Assembly: GCA_017848855.1 (NCBI GenBank)
Contig: JAFIHF010000008.1
Location: 1-64,000, forward strand
DNA length: 64,000 bases
Direction: 5' to 3'
Origin: Rhodanobacter denitrificans
GTDB lineage: Bacteria > Pseudomonadota > Gammaproteobacteria > Xanthomonadales > Rhodanobacteraceae
The position numbers and the translations under genes were made by a program. The first letter of the stretch is position 1; every line of letters starts with the position of its first letter. Below are positions 19,238-28,800 of the stretch, in pieces. The notes beneath the pieces are model-generated. The model ran no database searches. It saw only the letters and a list, made by a program, of their open reading frames with translations, and had not been told where the DNA came from.

Positions 19238-19978
19238 ATGACCCGACGACTGCCGGCCTTCGCGCTTCTGCTGCTGCTCACCCCCGCCTTTGCCGCCACG
19301 CCGACGCTGCCCTCCGCGCCGCCGGTGCCCGACACCCTGCAGCAGCGCATCGCCGCCTGCACCAGCTGCCATGGCGCGCAGGGCCAGGGTTCGCCCGGCA
19401 GCGGCTTCTTCCCGCGCCTAGCCGGCAAGCCGGCCGGCTACCTCGCGCGCCAGCTCGACGATTTCCAGCGCGGCCTGCGCAAGTACGCGCCGATGGAATA
19501 CGCGGTGCGCGGACTCGATCCGACCTATCTGCGCCGGATCGCCGACTACTTCGCCGCGCAGCAGGTGCCGTATGCGCGCTCGCCGGTGCCGGCCTTGCCC
19601 GCCGCCGCCCTGCAGCGCGGCGAACAGCTCACCCGCGAGGGCGATCCCGCGCGCGGCATACCCGCCTGCGCGCGCTGCCACGGCAGCCAGCTCACCGGCG
19701 TGGAGCCGGACATCCCCGGCCTCGTCGGCCTGCCCTACGACTACCTCAGCGCCCAGCTCGGCGCGTGGCGCACGCACACCCGCGCCAGCGCGGCGCCGGA
19801 TTGCATGGCCGAGATCGCCGGCCGCCTCGGCGAAGCCGACATCACCGCCGTCGCCGCCTGGCTTGCCAGCCGCGAACTGCCCGCCGACCTGCACGCGCAA
19901 CCGGCCGGCAGCGTGCAGCCGCCGCTGCGTTGCGGTGTGCTGGCGGGCGATGGTGTGGATGCCAGGGCGGTGCGGTAG
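19238..19978 (+). CDS. Diheme cytochrome c (c4-like)
   Basis: 246 residues. A signal peptide (residues 1-19, ending AFA) is followed by two heme c sites, CTSCH (41-45) and CARCH (144-148), in two similar domains. The spacing and the PRLAGKPAGYLARQLDDF segment fit cytochrome c4-type periplasmic electron carriers. No oxidase genes are next to it. Confidence 0.9.
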   Translation: MTRRLPAFALLLLLTPAFAATPTLPSAPPVPDTLQQRIAACTSCHGAQGQGSPGSGFFPRLAGKPAGYLARQLDDFQRGLRKYAPMEYAVRGLDPTYLRRIADYFAAQQVPYARSPVPALPAAALQRGEQLTREGDPARGIPACARCHGSQLTGVEPDIPGLVGLPYDYLSAQLGAWRTHTRASAAPDCMAEIAGRLGEADITAVAAWLASRELPADLHAQPAGSVQPPLRCGVLAGDGVDARAVR

Positions 19979-20015
19979 TGCGCGTGGCGTTGCCAAGGGG
20001 AGCACCCCACCCCGG

Positions 20016-20039
20016 CCCTCCCCTGCGCGCAGGGGAGGG
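20016..20039. repeat. CCCTCCCCTGCG palindrome
   Basis: A perfect 24-base palindrome (two 12-base arms, no loop), in the context CACCCC ahead of it. The identical palindrome is at 23039-23062. It lies between the convergent cytochrome and mug-like genes and might act as a two-way terminator, but looks like a dispersed repeat. Confidence 0.6.
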
Positions 20040-20065
20040 GGTGGCGTTGTCGTAAGTGCCGATCC

Positions 20066-20578
20066 TCACCTTGGCGGGGAGCAGATCGCGGCCAGCTCGC
20101 GCCACGGCGCGAGATCCCAATGCCCACGCGCCTGCCCCGAGGGCGAAGGCAGCACGAATACGCGCGTGCTGCCGATGCATTCATCCTGCGGGCCGTAGTC
20201 GACGGCGTGCCCCAGCGCGGCGCGCGCCGCGTTCTTGCTGGTGAAGGCGAGCAGGCGCGGCGCATGGCGCACGATCTTCGCGCGCAGCGCGGGGGCGTCG
20301 AAGGCATCGTGCGGCAGTTCGTCGTCGTTGCCGCTGTGGCGCTTGGCGAGGTCGGTGAGGCCGATGCCGAACTGCGGCAGCAGCGGAAACTCCTGCGGTG
20401 CGAGCAGGCGCGGGGTGAAGCCGGCCTCGAACAGCGCGTGCCAGAACAGGTTGCCGGGGTGGGCGTAGTAGGCGCGTTCGGCGGCGGAGCGCTTGCCGGC
20501 GGCGGTGCCGCAGAACACCAGCGCGAGGCCGGGTTGCAGCACGTCGGGCAGCACATGGCGATCAACCTTGCGCGGCAT
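20066..20578 (-). CDS. Mismatch-specific uracil/thymine DNA glycosylase, Mug-like
   Basis: 170 residues of the uracil-DNA glycosylase superfamily. The segment LVFCGTAAGKRSA fits the active-site loop of the Mug/TDG branch, followed by GNLFWHALFEAGF and IGLTDLAKR. Such enzymes remove U or T mispaired with G, or other damaged bases; the exact specificity is not visible. It overlaps the upstream gene by 17 bases and is the last gene of this minus-strand run. Confidence 0.75.
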   Translation of the reverse strand: MPRKVDRHVLPDVLQPGLALVFCGTAAGKRSAAERAYYAHPGNLFWHALFEAGFTPRLLAPQEFPLLPQFGIGLTDLAKRHSGNDDELPHDAFDAPALRAKIVRHAPRLLAFTSKNAARAALGHAVDYGPQDECIGSTRVFVLPSPSGQARGHWDLAPWRELAAICSPPR

Positions 20579-21260
20579 CGTCGAGCATGAAATCGGTGAA
20601 CTGGAAACGGTTGTCGCGCAGCACCGATTCGCCGCGCCTGAGCTTGAGCGTGTGCTTGAACAGCGGGCCGCCGAAGCTCAGCGTGTGGAACTCGCCGCGC
20701 TCGCCGCAGGGGTCGACGCCGGCGGGCAGGGCGTCGAGCAGGGCGGCGTCGTAGGCGCGGCCGCACCAGCTCGCGTCGAGCTGCTGCGTGTCCACGCAGC
20801 ACAGCAGGGCGCGATGGCCTTCGGCCACGAAGCGGCGCGACAGCGCGGCGGTGTCCTCGCCCCACAGCGGGAACACCGCGCGCCAGTGCTCGCGCGCCAG
20901 CTGGCGCACGCGGTAGTCGCGCACGTCTTCGAGGAACAGGTCGCCGAATGCGCAGTGGCGGATGCCGGGCCAGCGCATGCGCGCATCGGCCAGCGCCTGC
21001 GCGTGCGCGGCCTCGTAGGCCTCGTTGCTGCCGGGCCAGTCCAGCGGCACCTCGACCAGCGGCAGGCCGAGCGCATCCACCTGGGCCTTGAGCACATCCG
21101 CGCGCACGCCGTGCATGGCGATGCGCGCATAGCTGCGGTTGATCGTGGTGAGCAGGCCGACGACCTGCCAGTGCGGATCGGCGCGCAGGCGCTGCAGCGC
21201 CATCAGGCAGTCCTTGCCGCCGCTCCAGGCGAGCAGGATGGGGGTGGGTGCGTCGCTCAT
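20562..21260 (-). CDS. ATP-pyrophosphatase of the diphthine-ammonia ligase family
   Basis: 232 residues. The PP-loop SGGKDC (about residues 14-19) and the later GDLFLEDVRDYR segment identify the diphthamide-synthase-like adenine nucleotide alpha-hydrolase family (PF01902). Bacteria do not make diphthamide, so the substrate is unknown; members bind ATP to activate a carboxyl or amide. The start overlaps the kinase stop by 4 bases and the end overlaps the glycosylase start. Confidence 0.8.
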   Translation of the reverse strand: MSDAPTPILLAWSGGKDCLMALQRLRADPHWQVVGLLTTINRSYARIAMHGVRADVLKAQVDALGLPLVEVPLDWPGSNEAYEAAHAQALADARMRWPGIRHCAFGDLFLEDVRDYRVRQLAREHWRAVFPLWGEDTAALSRRFVAEGHRALLCCVDTQQLDASWCGRAYDAALLDALPAGVDPCGERGEFHTLSFGGPLFKHTLKLRRGESVLRDNRFQFTDFMLDDAAQG

Positions 21261-22648
21261 GGCGTGGCTCGTTCCCGGGTGATCGCGTTGCGCCAATCCA
21301 GCGTGGCATGCAGACGCTGCTGCGGATCGAGCCGGAAGTCCAGCGCGAGGCCGAGCGCCTGCGCGGCGGCGACGGTGAGCGCGAGGCCCAGCCCGGCGTG
21401 GCTGGCGTGCGGCAGCTGCTTGCGCCAGAAGCGCTGGCCGAAGCTGGCGAGATCGGCTTCGGCGAGGTCGGGCGCGACGTTGTCGATGGCGAGGCTGCGT
21501 GCGTCCACGCGCAGGTGCACGGTGTCGCCCGCGGGCGCGTAGGCGCAGGCGTTGCCGAGCAGGTTGCCCACGATCACTTCCAGCAGCGCGGGATCGGTGT
21601 GCAAGCCTTCCGGTGGGCTGCCTTCGCTCACCAACGCAAGGCCGCGCGCTGCAGCGGTGGCCTGTTGGCGCTGCAGCTGGCGTTCCAGCCACGGCGCCAG
21701 CGCCAGCGTCTGCCACTGCGGCTGCTCCAGCCCGGATTGCAGGCGGGTGAGCAGCAGCAGGGCGGTGACGGTGGCTTCCAGTTCCGCGCCGATGCTGCCG
21801 ATCTCGGCGAGCAGCTCGGTCATGCTGCGGCCGCTGGGATAGCGCGCTTCCACTTCGGCCAGCGCGCGCAGCTCGGCGAGCCGGGTGCGCGTCTCGTGGG
21901 CGAGGCCGCTGGCGAACTGGCGCTCGCGCGCGAGGCCGTCGTCCATGCGCGCCAGCACATCGTTGAAGCGCGCCACCAGCGGATCGAGCTCCTTCAGGCC
22001 GATCGCCGCGAGCCGCTGGCCGGGCGCGTTCGGACCGATGCCGTGCATGCGTTCCACCAGCGCGCCGATCGGGCGCAGGCCGCGCCGCACCACCAGCGGC
22101 ACCGCGATCAGCGCGATCGCGGCGGCGAGCAGCGGACCCAGCGCGAGGATCCAGTCGATCGCCAGCAGCAGCTGGTCGAGCGTGTGGCGATCCTGCACGA
22201 ACAACAGCCGGCACGTGGCGGGCGCCGCGGCGCGGGCGCCGTCGTCCTCGCCGACGGGGCGGGCGAAGCTCAGTCGCACCGAGTCCAGGTGATGCTCGTG
22301 CTGGCCGAGCCGGGCGAAGCGCGGCCGCGGGCCCACGTCGTCAGGCCAACCCTTCGGCACGGCGGGCGGCGGCGGATCGCTGCGCTGCACCGGCGCACCG
22401 TCGCAGCGCAACTCGTACCAACTGTCGCCGGCCGGCAGGCCATCGGCGAGATGGCCGGCGGGCACGTCCTGCTCCAGCGCAACCATGTTGCCGAGCGCGT
22501 GGGCCTGGCTGAGCAGGTCCTGGCGATAGCGGCTGGCCATCTCGTGGTCGATCCGCCAGTCCATCAGTTTCGCGCCGCCGCCGAGCACGAGCAGGCAGAC
22601 GATGGCGAGCAGGACGGTGACGCGGGCGGAGAGGGAGGTGGGCCTCAT
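21257..22648 (-). CDS. Sensor histidine kinase
   Basis: 463 residues. Two membrane helices (about 10-25 and 164-187) bracket a periplasmic sensor region of about 135 residues. A HAMP-like linker and the phosphoacceptor box GLAHETRTRL (H251) follow, then the N box (VIVGNLLGNACAYAP) and a G2-like HAGLGLALTV. The G1 box is not standard: IDNVAPDL stands where DxGxG is expected. The ATG at 22648 is preferred to an in-frame GTG at 22657. Partner of the regulator at 23526-24191. Confidence 0.88.
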   Translation of the reverse strand: MRPTSLSARVTVLLAIVCLLVLGGGAKLMDWRIDHEMASRYRQDLLSQAHALGNMVALEQDVPAGHLADGLPAGDSWYELRCDGAPVQRSDPPPPAVPKGWPDDVGPRPRFARLGQHEHHLDSVRLSFARPVGEDDGARAAAPATCRLLFVQDRHTLDQLLLAIDWILALGPLLAAAIALIAVPLVVRRGLRPIGALVERMHGIGPNAPGQRLAAIGLKELDPLVARFNDVLARMDDGLARERQFASGLAHETRTRLAELRALAEVEARYPSGRSMTELLAEIGSIGAELEATVTALLLLTRLQSGLEQPQWQTLALAPWLERQLQRQQATAAARGLALVSEGSPPEGLHTDPALLEVIVGNLLGNACAYAPAGDTVHLRVDARSLAIDNVAPDLAEADLASFGQRFWRKQLPHASHAGLGLALTVAAAQALGLALDFRLDPQQRLHATLDWRNAITRERATP

Positions 22649-22705
22649 GGGGCACACTTTTCTTCCCTCTCCCGCTGGCGGGAGAGGGGTAGGGGAGAGG
22701 GGCTC

Positions 22706-23395
22706 TTGCTGTTTCTCTCGCGAGATTCAAAGCGGTTTCGGCCGCCTGCCGGCGCCCGAGCTACTTTCTCTTTGCGTGCCCAAAGAGAAAGTAGCCAAAG
22801 AGAAAGGGCACCCCGCGGCGTCGCTTGCCGGGCGTCCTGCCCGGCAAGTCCGTGAGTCGGGGCCGGGCTTTTCGAGCGGGCTCCTGCCCGCGCGAAAAGG
22901 CGAGCCCATCCATGGGCTCGCCCGCTGCGCGGCCTTGTCGCCCCCGCCTCACCGCCGCCGAGGGGCCCCGGAGAAGCAGGCGCGCATCGTGCGCGCCAGA
23001 AGCAAGAGCGAAGCGTCGCAAGCTTGCAGGCTGTTGCTCCCTCCCCTGCGCGCAGGGGAGGGTTGGGGTGGGGTGCTCTTGATCTTGCTGTTGCTTCTGC
23101 GCGCTTGGAGCGCGCTGCTCTACCCGGGGCCCCTATGGCGCGGCGGGCGGGTGGAGGAAAGTCCGACAGGATGGCCCGCATGGATGCGGGCCAGTTTTTC
23201 GCCGGCACACGGAGGTGCCGTCGAAAAACCCCGTAACCCGCACGCGCACCCGCAGGGCAGGATGCCCGGAGGGCGCGCCATCGGGGTGTCGTTTCCTCTT
23301 GGTTACTTCTCCTTTGGACAAGCAAAGGAGAAGTAACTCGGGCCGCGGCAGCGGCACGAAACCGCTTTGTTCCTTGCGAGAGCACAGAAGCAGAA
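22706..23395. repeat. Large inverted repeat between kinase and regulator
   Basis: Two copies of one element of about 310 bases face each other. The left arm is roughly 22706-23018 and the right arm roughly 23079-23395. Matching landmarks include AAAGCGGTTTCG with CGAAACCGCTTT, the AAGAGAAAGTAGC and AGGAGAAGTAAC hairpins, the CATCCATG hairpins, and GGGGCCCC. A CCCTCCCCTGCG palindrome (23039-23062) is at the centre. Open frames here are repeat-derived, not convincing genes. It fills most of the 877-base gap; the rest holds GC-rich GGGGGAGAGGG hairpins (22670-22705, 23405-23460). Confidence 0.8.
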
Positions 23396-23525
23396 GCCCC
23401 CCTCACCCCAACCCTCTCCCCCAACGATGAAGCTGTTGGGGGAGAGGGGGAACGGCACGCGGGCGAGGAGAGGCCAGGCACGTGCGACGGCTCTGAATCA
23501 CGCGACAGCGGAAGAGAAGGCACCC

Positions 23526-24191
23526 TCATGGGATCAAATACCCCGCCCCCCGCCGCGTCTCGATCAGCCCGGGCACGCCCGCCGCATCCAGCTTGCGCCG
23601 CAGACCGAACACCAATACCTCCACGCTGCGGTCGGAGGCTTCGCTGTCGCTGCCGGCGGTGCGGTCGAGGATTTCCTGGCGGCTGAAGGCGCGGCCGCGG
23701 TGGCGTAGCAGCAGGCCGAGTACGGCGAATTCGCGGGGGGTCAGCGCCAGTGGCTGGCCGTCCACGCTGACGCTGTGCGAGCGCGGGTCCCAGGACAGCG
23801 CGCCGTGGTTCAGCACGGTGGGCTGGGCCTGCTGCGGGCGGCGCGCCAGCGCATGCAGGCGGGCGACCAGTTCGTCGAAGGAGAACGGCTTGACCAGGTA
23901 ATCGTCGGCGCCGGCGTTCAGCGCCTCGATGCGGTCGGGCACCTGGTCGCGGGCGGACAGCACCAGCACGCGCGGCCGGCGCCCGCCGGCGGGCAGGCTG
24001 CGCAGCACGCCGATGCCGTCCAGCCGCGGCAGCATCAGGTCCAGCACCACCAGTTCGTAGTCGTAGCTGGACAGGAAACCGCAGGCCTCCACGCCGTCGC
24101 CGGCCGCGTCCACGGTGAAGCCGGCGCCCTGCAGGCCGTGGCGCAGGGTCTGGCGCAGGCGTTCGGAGTCTTCCACCAGCAGCAGTTTCAT
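23526..24191 (-). CDS. Response regulator, OmpR/PhoB family
   Basis: 221 residues. Receiver domain (1-115) with D51 in VLDLMLPRLDG and the conserved Lys in DDYLVKPFSF. The winged-helix domain (130-221) includes LTPREFAVLGLLLRHRGRAF and RSVEVLVFGLRRKLD. A DNA-binding regulator, probably paired with the kinase at 21257-22648. Upstream in-frame residues before this ATG are not conserved. Confidence 0.93.
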   Translation of the reverse strand: MKLLLVEDSERLRQTLRHGLQGAGFTVDAAGDGVEACGFLSSYDYELVVLDLMLPRLDGIGVLRSLPAGGRRPRVLVLSARDQVPDRIEALNAGADDYLVKPFSFDELVARLHALARRPQQAQPTVLNHGALSWDPRSHSVSVDGQPLALTPREFAVLGLLLRHRGRAFSRQEILDRTAGSDSEASDRSVEVLVFGLRRKLDAAGVPGLIETRRGAGYLIP

Positions 24192-24284
24192 GCCGGATCC
24201 ATTGTCGAAGCCGGGGGCAGGGAACCCCATTGTCGCCGTTCGGGCTTAGCAAAACATTCGGTTGCCCGCACCGTGCGCCGCGCA

Positions 24285-24314
24285 TCGACAGTCGGCGCGG
24301 GCTGCCGCTATAAA
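24285..24314 (+). promoter_or_regulatory. Candidate promoter of rng
   Basis: TCGACA (24285-24290) and TATAAA (24309-24314) lie 18 bases apart, 25 bases before the GTG start of rng. A fair match to sigma-70 elements. The response regulator is divergent, so its own promoter would be in the same 147-base gap. Confidence 0.5.
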
Positions 24315-24338
24315 GGCTGCCTATCCGGGGAGTGGACC

Positions 24339-25817
24339 GTGAGTGAAGAAATCCTGATCAACGTGACCCCGCGCGAGACGCGGGTGGGCGTGGTCGAGAA
24401 CGGCATGTTGCAGGAAGTGCATGTCGAGCGCGCGTCGAGGCGCGGCTACGTGGGCAACATCTACAAGGGCCGGGTGCAGCGGGTGATGCCGGGCATGCAG
24501 GCCGCGTTCGTGGAGATCGGGCTGGACCGCGCGGCCTTCCTGCACGCTTCGGACATCGTGCGCCCGCCGGTTGCCGAAGGCGCCGAGGGCAACGGCCACG
24601 GCAACGGCCACACGCCGCCGATCAGCGAGTTGGTGCACGAGGGCCAGGAGATCGTGGTGCAGGTGGTGAAGGACCCGATCGGCAGCAAGGGCGCGCGGTT
24701 GTCGGCGCACCTGTCGATCCCCTCGCGCTACCTGGTGCTGCTGCCGCACGCGCACACCCTGGGCATCTCCGCGCGCATCGAGGACGAAGCCGAGCGCGCG
24801 CGCCTGCGCGAGGTGATGGGCGCGCTGGTCGGCGAGCAGTCGCTGGGCTACATCGTGCGCACCAACGCGGAGGGGCAGAGCGCCGAGTCGCTGGCCTTCG
24901 ACGTGACCTACCTCGGCAAGGTCTGGCGCGTGGTGCAGGAGAACATCGCGAAGACGCGCGTGGGCGAGCGCGTGTACGAGGAGCTCTCGCTGCCGCTGCG
25001 CAGCCTGCGCGACATGCTCACCGACGACATCGAGAAGGTGCGCGTGGATTCGCGCGAGACCTTCGAGAAGGTGGTGAAGTTCGTGCACAAGTTCATGCCC
25101 AGCCTGGACGACCGGGTGGAGCACTACGACGGCGAGCGGCCGATCTTCGACCTGTACAGCGTGGAGGACGAGATCCAGCACGCGCTGAAGAAGGAGGTGC
25201 CGCTGAAGTCGGGCGGCTACCTGGTGGTCGACCAGACCGAGGCGATGACCACGATCGACGTCAACACCGGCGCCTACCTCGGCACGCGCAATCTCGAAGA
25301 GACGGTCTACCGCACCAACCTGGAGGCGGCGCAGGCGGCGGCACGCCAGCTGCGGCTGCGCAACCTCGGCGGCATCATCATCATCGACTTCATCGACATG
25401 GTGGACGAGGAGCACAAGCGCCAGGTGTTGCGCATGCTGGGCAAGGGGCTGGCGCGCGACCACGCCAAGACCACGGTGTACCCGATGTCCTCGCTCGGCC
25501 TGGTCGAGATGACCCGCAAGCGCACCACCGAGAGCCTGGAGCGCCAGCTGTGCGAACCCTGCCCGGCCTGCGGCGGGCGCGGCACGCTGAAGACCGCCGA
25601 GACGGTGACCTACGAGATCTTCCGCGAGATCACCCGCGCGGTGCGCCAGTTCAACGCCGAGAAACTGCTGGTGATGGCCAGCCCGGCGGTGGTGAACCGC
25701 ATCCTGGAGGAGGAGTCCGCCGCGGTGGCCGAACTGGAGGAGTTCATCTCCAAGAGCATACGCTTCCAGGCCGAGGAACATTATTCGCAGGAACAGTTTG
25801 ATGTGGTGTTGCTGTAA
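24339..25817 (+). CDS. rng: Ribonuclease G
   Basis: 492 residues, near the 489 of E. coli RNase G, from a GTG start (VSEEILINVTPRETRVGVVE). S1-like RNA-binding domain (about 38-125) is followed by the DNase I-like catalytic domain, with acids in TIDVNTG and IIIDFIDM. The zinc-link cysteines are in CEPCPACGG. It trims the 5' end of 16S rRNA and cuts some mRNAs. Short length and lack of a C-terminal scaffold separate it from RNase E. Confidence 0.95.
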   Translation: MSEEILINVTPRETRVGVVENGMLQEVHVERASRRGYVGNIYKGRVQRVMPGMQAAFVEIGLDRAAFLHASDIVRPPVAEGAEGNGHGNGHTPPISELVHEGQEIVVQVVKDPIGSKGARLSAHLSIPSRYLVLLPHAHTLGISARIEDEAERARLREVMGALVGEQSLGYIVRTNAEGQSAESLAFDVTYLGKVWRVVQENIAKTRVGERVYEELSLPLRSLRDMLTDDIEKVRVDSRETFEKVVKFVHKFMPSLDDRVEHYDGERPIFDLYSVEDEIQHALKKEVPLKSGGYLVVDQTEAMTTIDVNTGAYLGTRNLEETVYRTNLEAAQAAARQLRLRNLGGIIIIDFIDMVDEEHKRQVLRMLGKGLARDHAKTTVYPMSSLGLVEMTRKRTTESLERQLCEPCPACGGRGTLKTAETVTYEIFREITRAVRQFNAEKLLVMASPAVVNRILEEESAAVAELEEFISKSIRFQAEEHYSQEQFDVVLL

Positions 25818-25844
25818 ATCGGCCGGCGTCGCGGTCGCATATCG

Positions 25845-28800
25845 ATGAACGCATCGTGGCAGCGTCGGCTGCACCTCGGCGCGCGCGCGCTGGGCTGGGT
25901 CGCCGGCATCGGCGTGATCGCGCTGGCGGTGCTGCTGGCGCTGGCGCAGCTGCTGTTGCCGCTGCTGGGGCGGCATCCGGAATGGGTGGCGCAGGAGCTG
26001 TCCGCCAAGCTGCACCGCCCGGTGAACTTCGCCTCGCTGCAGGGCCGCTGGACCGGCTCCGGCCCGCTGTTCGTGCTGCGCGACGTCACCGTGGGCGTGC
26101 CGCCGGGCGGCCACGGCGCGCCGATCGAGATCCCCGAATCCGAGCTGCGGCTGGACTTGGCCGGCTGGCTGCCCTCGCGGCACCTGCTCAACCTGCGCGT
26201 GAGCGGCCTGCAGCTGGACCTCAGCCGCGACGCGGACGGCCGCTGGCACGTCAACGGCTTCGGCACCGGCGAGGGCGCGGAGCAGCAGGCCGGCTTCAGC
26301 CAGCTCTCGGTGGCGCTGTGGCTGGACAACCTGCGCCTGAACATCGCCAGCGCGGCCAGCGGCCGGCGCTACGCGCTGATTGCCGACCACTTGCGCCTGA
26401 GCCGGCAGGGCAGCCACATCCGCGTGGGCGCGCTGCTGCATCGCGAGGGCGCGCCGGGCGTGCTGCGCGGCGCGGGCCGCTTCAGCGACGACGGCAGCAG
26501 CGGGCGGCTGTGGCTGTCGGGGCAGAAGCTCGACCTCGCCGCGCTGTTCGCCGGCATCGACCTGGGCGGCTACGCGGTGCAGGGCGGCCACGGCGACGTG
26601 GCCGCGTGGCTGGACTGGAAGCAGGGCAAGGTGGTGCGCAACTTCAGCCGCCTCGACTTGGACGGCCTGCGCATTGCCGACGCGAACGGCCAGGTCGAAG
26701 TGCCCGCGCTGCGCGGCGAGGCGGAACTCGGCCAGACCGCCGACGGCTACGAACTGCGCTGGGCCGGCAATGACCAGGGCGCGCTGGCGGTGTGGCTGCA
26801 CCATCCCGGCACGCCGCAACTGGCGGTGCAGGCGGCCGCGCGCGACCTGCAGCTGGCGCCGCTGCTGCCGTGGCTGGGCCTCGTGCCGAAGCTGTCGCCG
26901 GCGCTGGCGGCGTGGCTGGGCGAGGGGCATCCGCACGGCAAGCTGGACAATGTGGCGCTGGCCTGGACGCAGGCCGGCGGATTGGAGCGCCTGACCGCCG
27001 ATTTCAGCGGCCTCGGCATCGACCCGGCCGGCGCGCTGCCGGGCGTGGACCATCTCTCCGGCCAGCTGCGCGGCGACAGCGAGGCGGTGTCGCTGGAACT
27101 GCCCGCGCAGGCCGCCACGGTGCGCATGCCGCATGTTTTCCGCCAGCCGTTCGTGCTGGCGAAGCTGGGCGGCACGCTGGCGGCCTGGCACGCGGACGGC
27201 GATTGGCACCTGGGCCTGGCGCCGCTCGACTTCGAGGGCCAGGGCTACGGCGGCCAGCTGCGCGGCGAGCTGGCGCTGCACGACGCCGGCGGCCCGCCCT
27301 TCCTCGACCTGTACGCCGCGCTGGGCCACGGCGAGGTTCCCGCCGCCAAGCTGTTCTGGCCGGTCAACGTGATGCCCAAACCCACGGTGGAATGGCTGGA
27401 CCGCGCGCTGGTGGGCGGCAGCATCGATCACGCCGAGGTGGCGGTGCGCGGCGACCTCAAGGACTGGCCGTTCCACCAGCACGAGGGGCGCTTCGAGGCG
27501 CGCGCCGAGATCAGCGACCTCACGTTCCGCTATGCGCCGGACTGGCCCGAGGCCACCGGCGTGCACGCGATCGCCAGCTTCGTCGACAGCGGCATGCTCG
27601 TGCAGGCCGACGGCGGCTCGTCGCTGGGCGTGAAGGCCGACAAGGTGGTGGCGCTGATTCCCGAATTCGCCGACGGCACGCTCGACCTCAACGTCGACGG
27701 CAGCGGCAGCGGCGCCAGCCTGCTCGGCTTCGTGCTGAAGAGCCCGATCGCCAGCAGGCAGGCCGACGTGCTGTCCAAACTCAAGCTGGGCGGCAGCGGC
27801 AGCTTCGGCTTCCACCTCTCGCTGCCGCTGGGCGCCGCGGAAAACTTCACCCTCGCCGGCAACGCGCAGCTCAAGGGCGTGGACGCGAGCGAGCCGGACT
27901 GGAACCTCAAACTGGACCAGCTCAGCGGCCCGGCCACGTTCGACGGCCACGGCTTCCACGCCGGCCCGCTCAGCGGCCTCGCCCATGGCCAGCCGTCCAC
28001 GCTGGACCTGGCGATCGCCGGCGCCACCGGCGAGCCGAACACCGTGCTGGCGGCGAAACTCAGCGGCAACTACAGCTTCGCCGACCTCACCGAGGGCCTG
28101 CCCTCGCTCGACTGGCTGAATCCGCTGGGCGACGGGCGCAGCGCGTTCGACATCGGCTTCAAACTCACCGAGCCGGCGAACGGCGGCGCGCTGGCGCAGA
28201 CGCTGACGATGGATTCCAGCCTCGCCGGCATCGCGCTGAACGTGCCGGTGCCGCTGAAGAAGCCCGCCGCCGCGAGCCTGCCGCTGCACCTGACGCTGGC
28301 CCTGCCGCTGCAAGGCGCCGACCTCAAGCTGGCGCTGGGCGAGGCGGCACGCGGCCACCTGCGCCTGGCCGACGGCAGCAAGCCGCTGGCCGGCACGCTG
28401 GCGTTCGGCAGCCAGATGCCGGACGCATTGCCCGCGCAGGGGCTGCGCATCCGTGGCCATGCGGCCACGCTGGACGTCACAGGCTGGGTGCAGCAGGCGA
28501 TCGCGCTGACCGCGGGCGGCAACGGCACCGCGGGCAACACGGGCAATACGAACAACACGGGCGGCGGCCCCACGCTGGAAAGCGTGGACGTGGGCACCGA
28601 CCACGCCGAATGGTTCGGCCGCCCGCTGGGCGCGATGACGCTGCGGGCCACGCCGGGCGCCGACAACCTGCAGGTGGACGTGAACGGCCCGGCGATGGCC
28701 GGGCGCTTCAGCGTGCCCAACCGCGAGCTGGACAAGCGCGGCATCACCGCGCGCCTCGACCGCCTGTACTGGCCGGGCAATCCGCCCGCGCCCGCCGGCA

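Noticed and set aside
19238-19372. Longer amidase start to 19372
   Set aside because: It would cross the cytochrome c start and promoter. The ATG at 19147 gives a clean signal peptide.
22602-23336. Open frames of 70-244 codons between the kinase and regulator genes
   Set aside because: They follow the two arms of the inverted repeat and give similar Pro/Arg/Lys-rich peptides from both strands. Repeat-derived, with no start signals.
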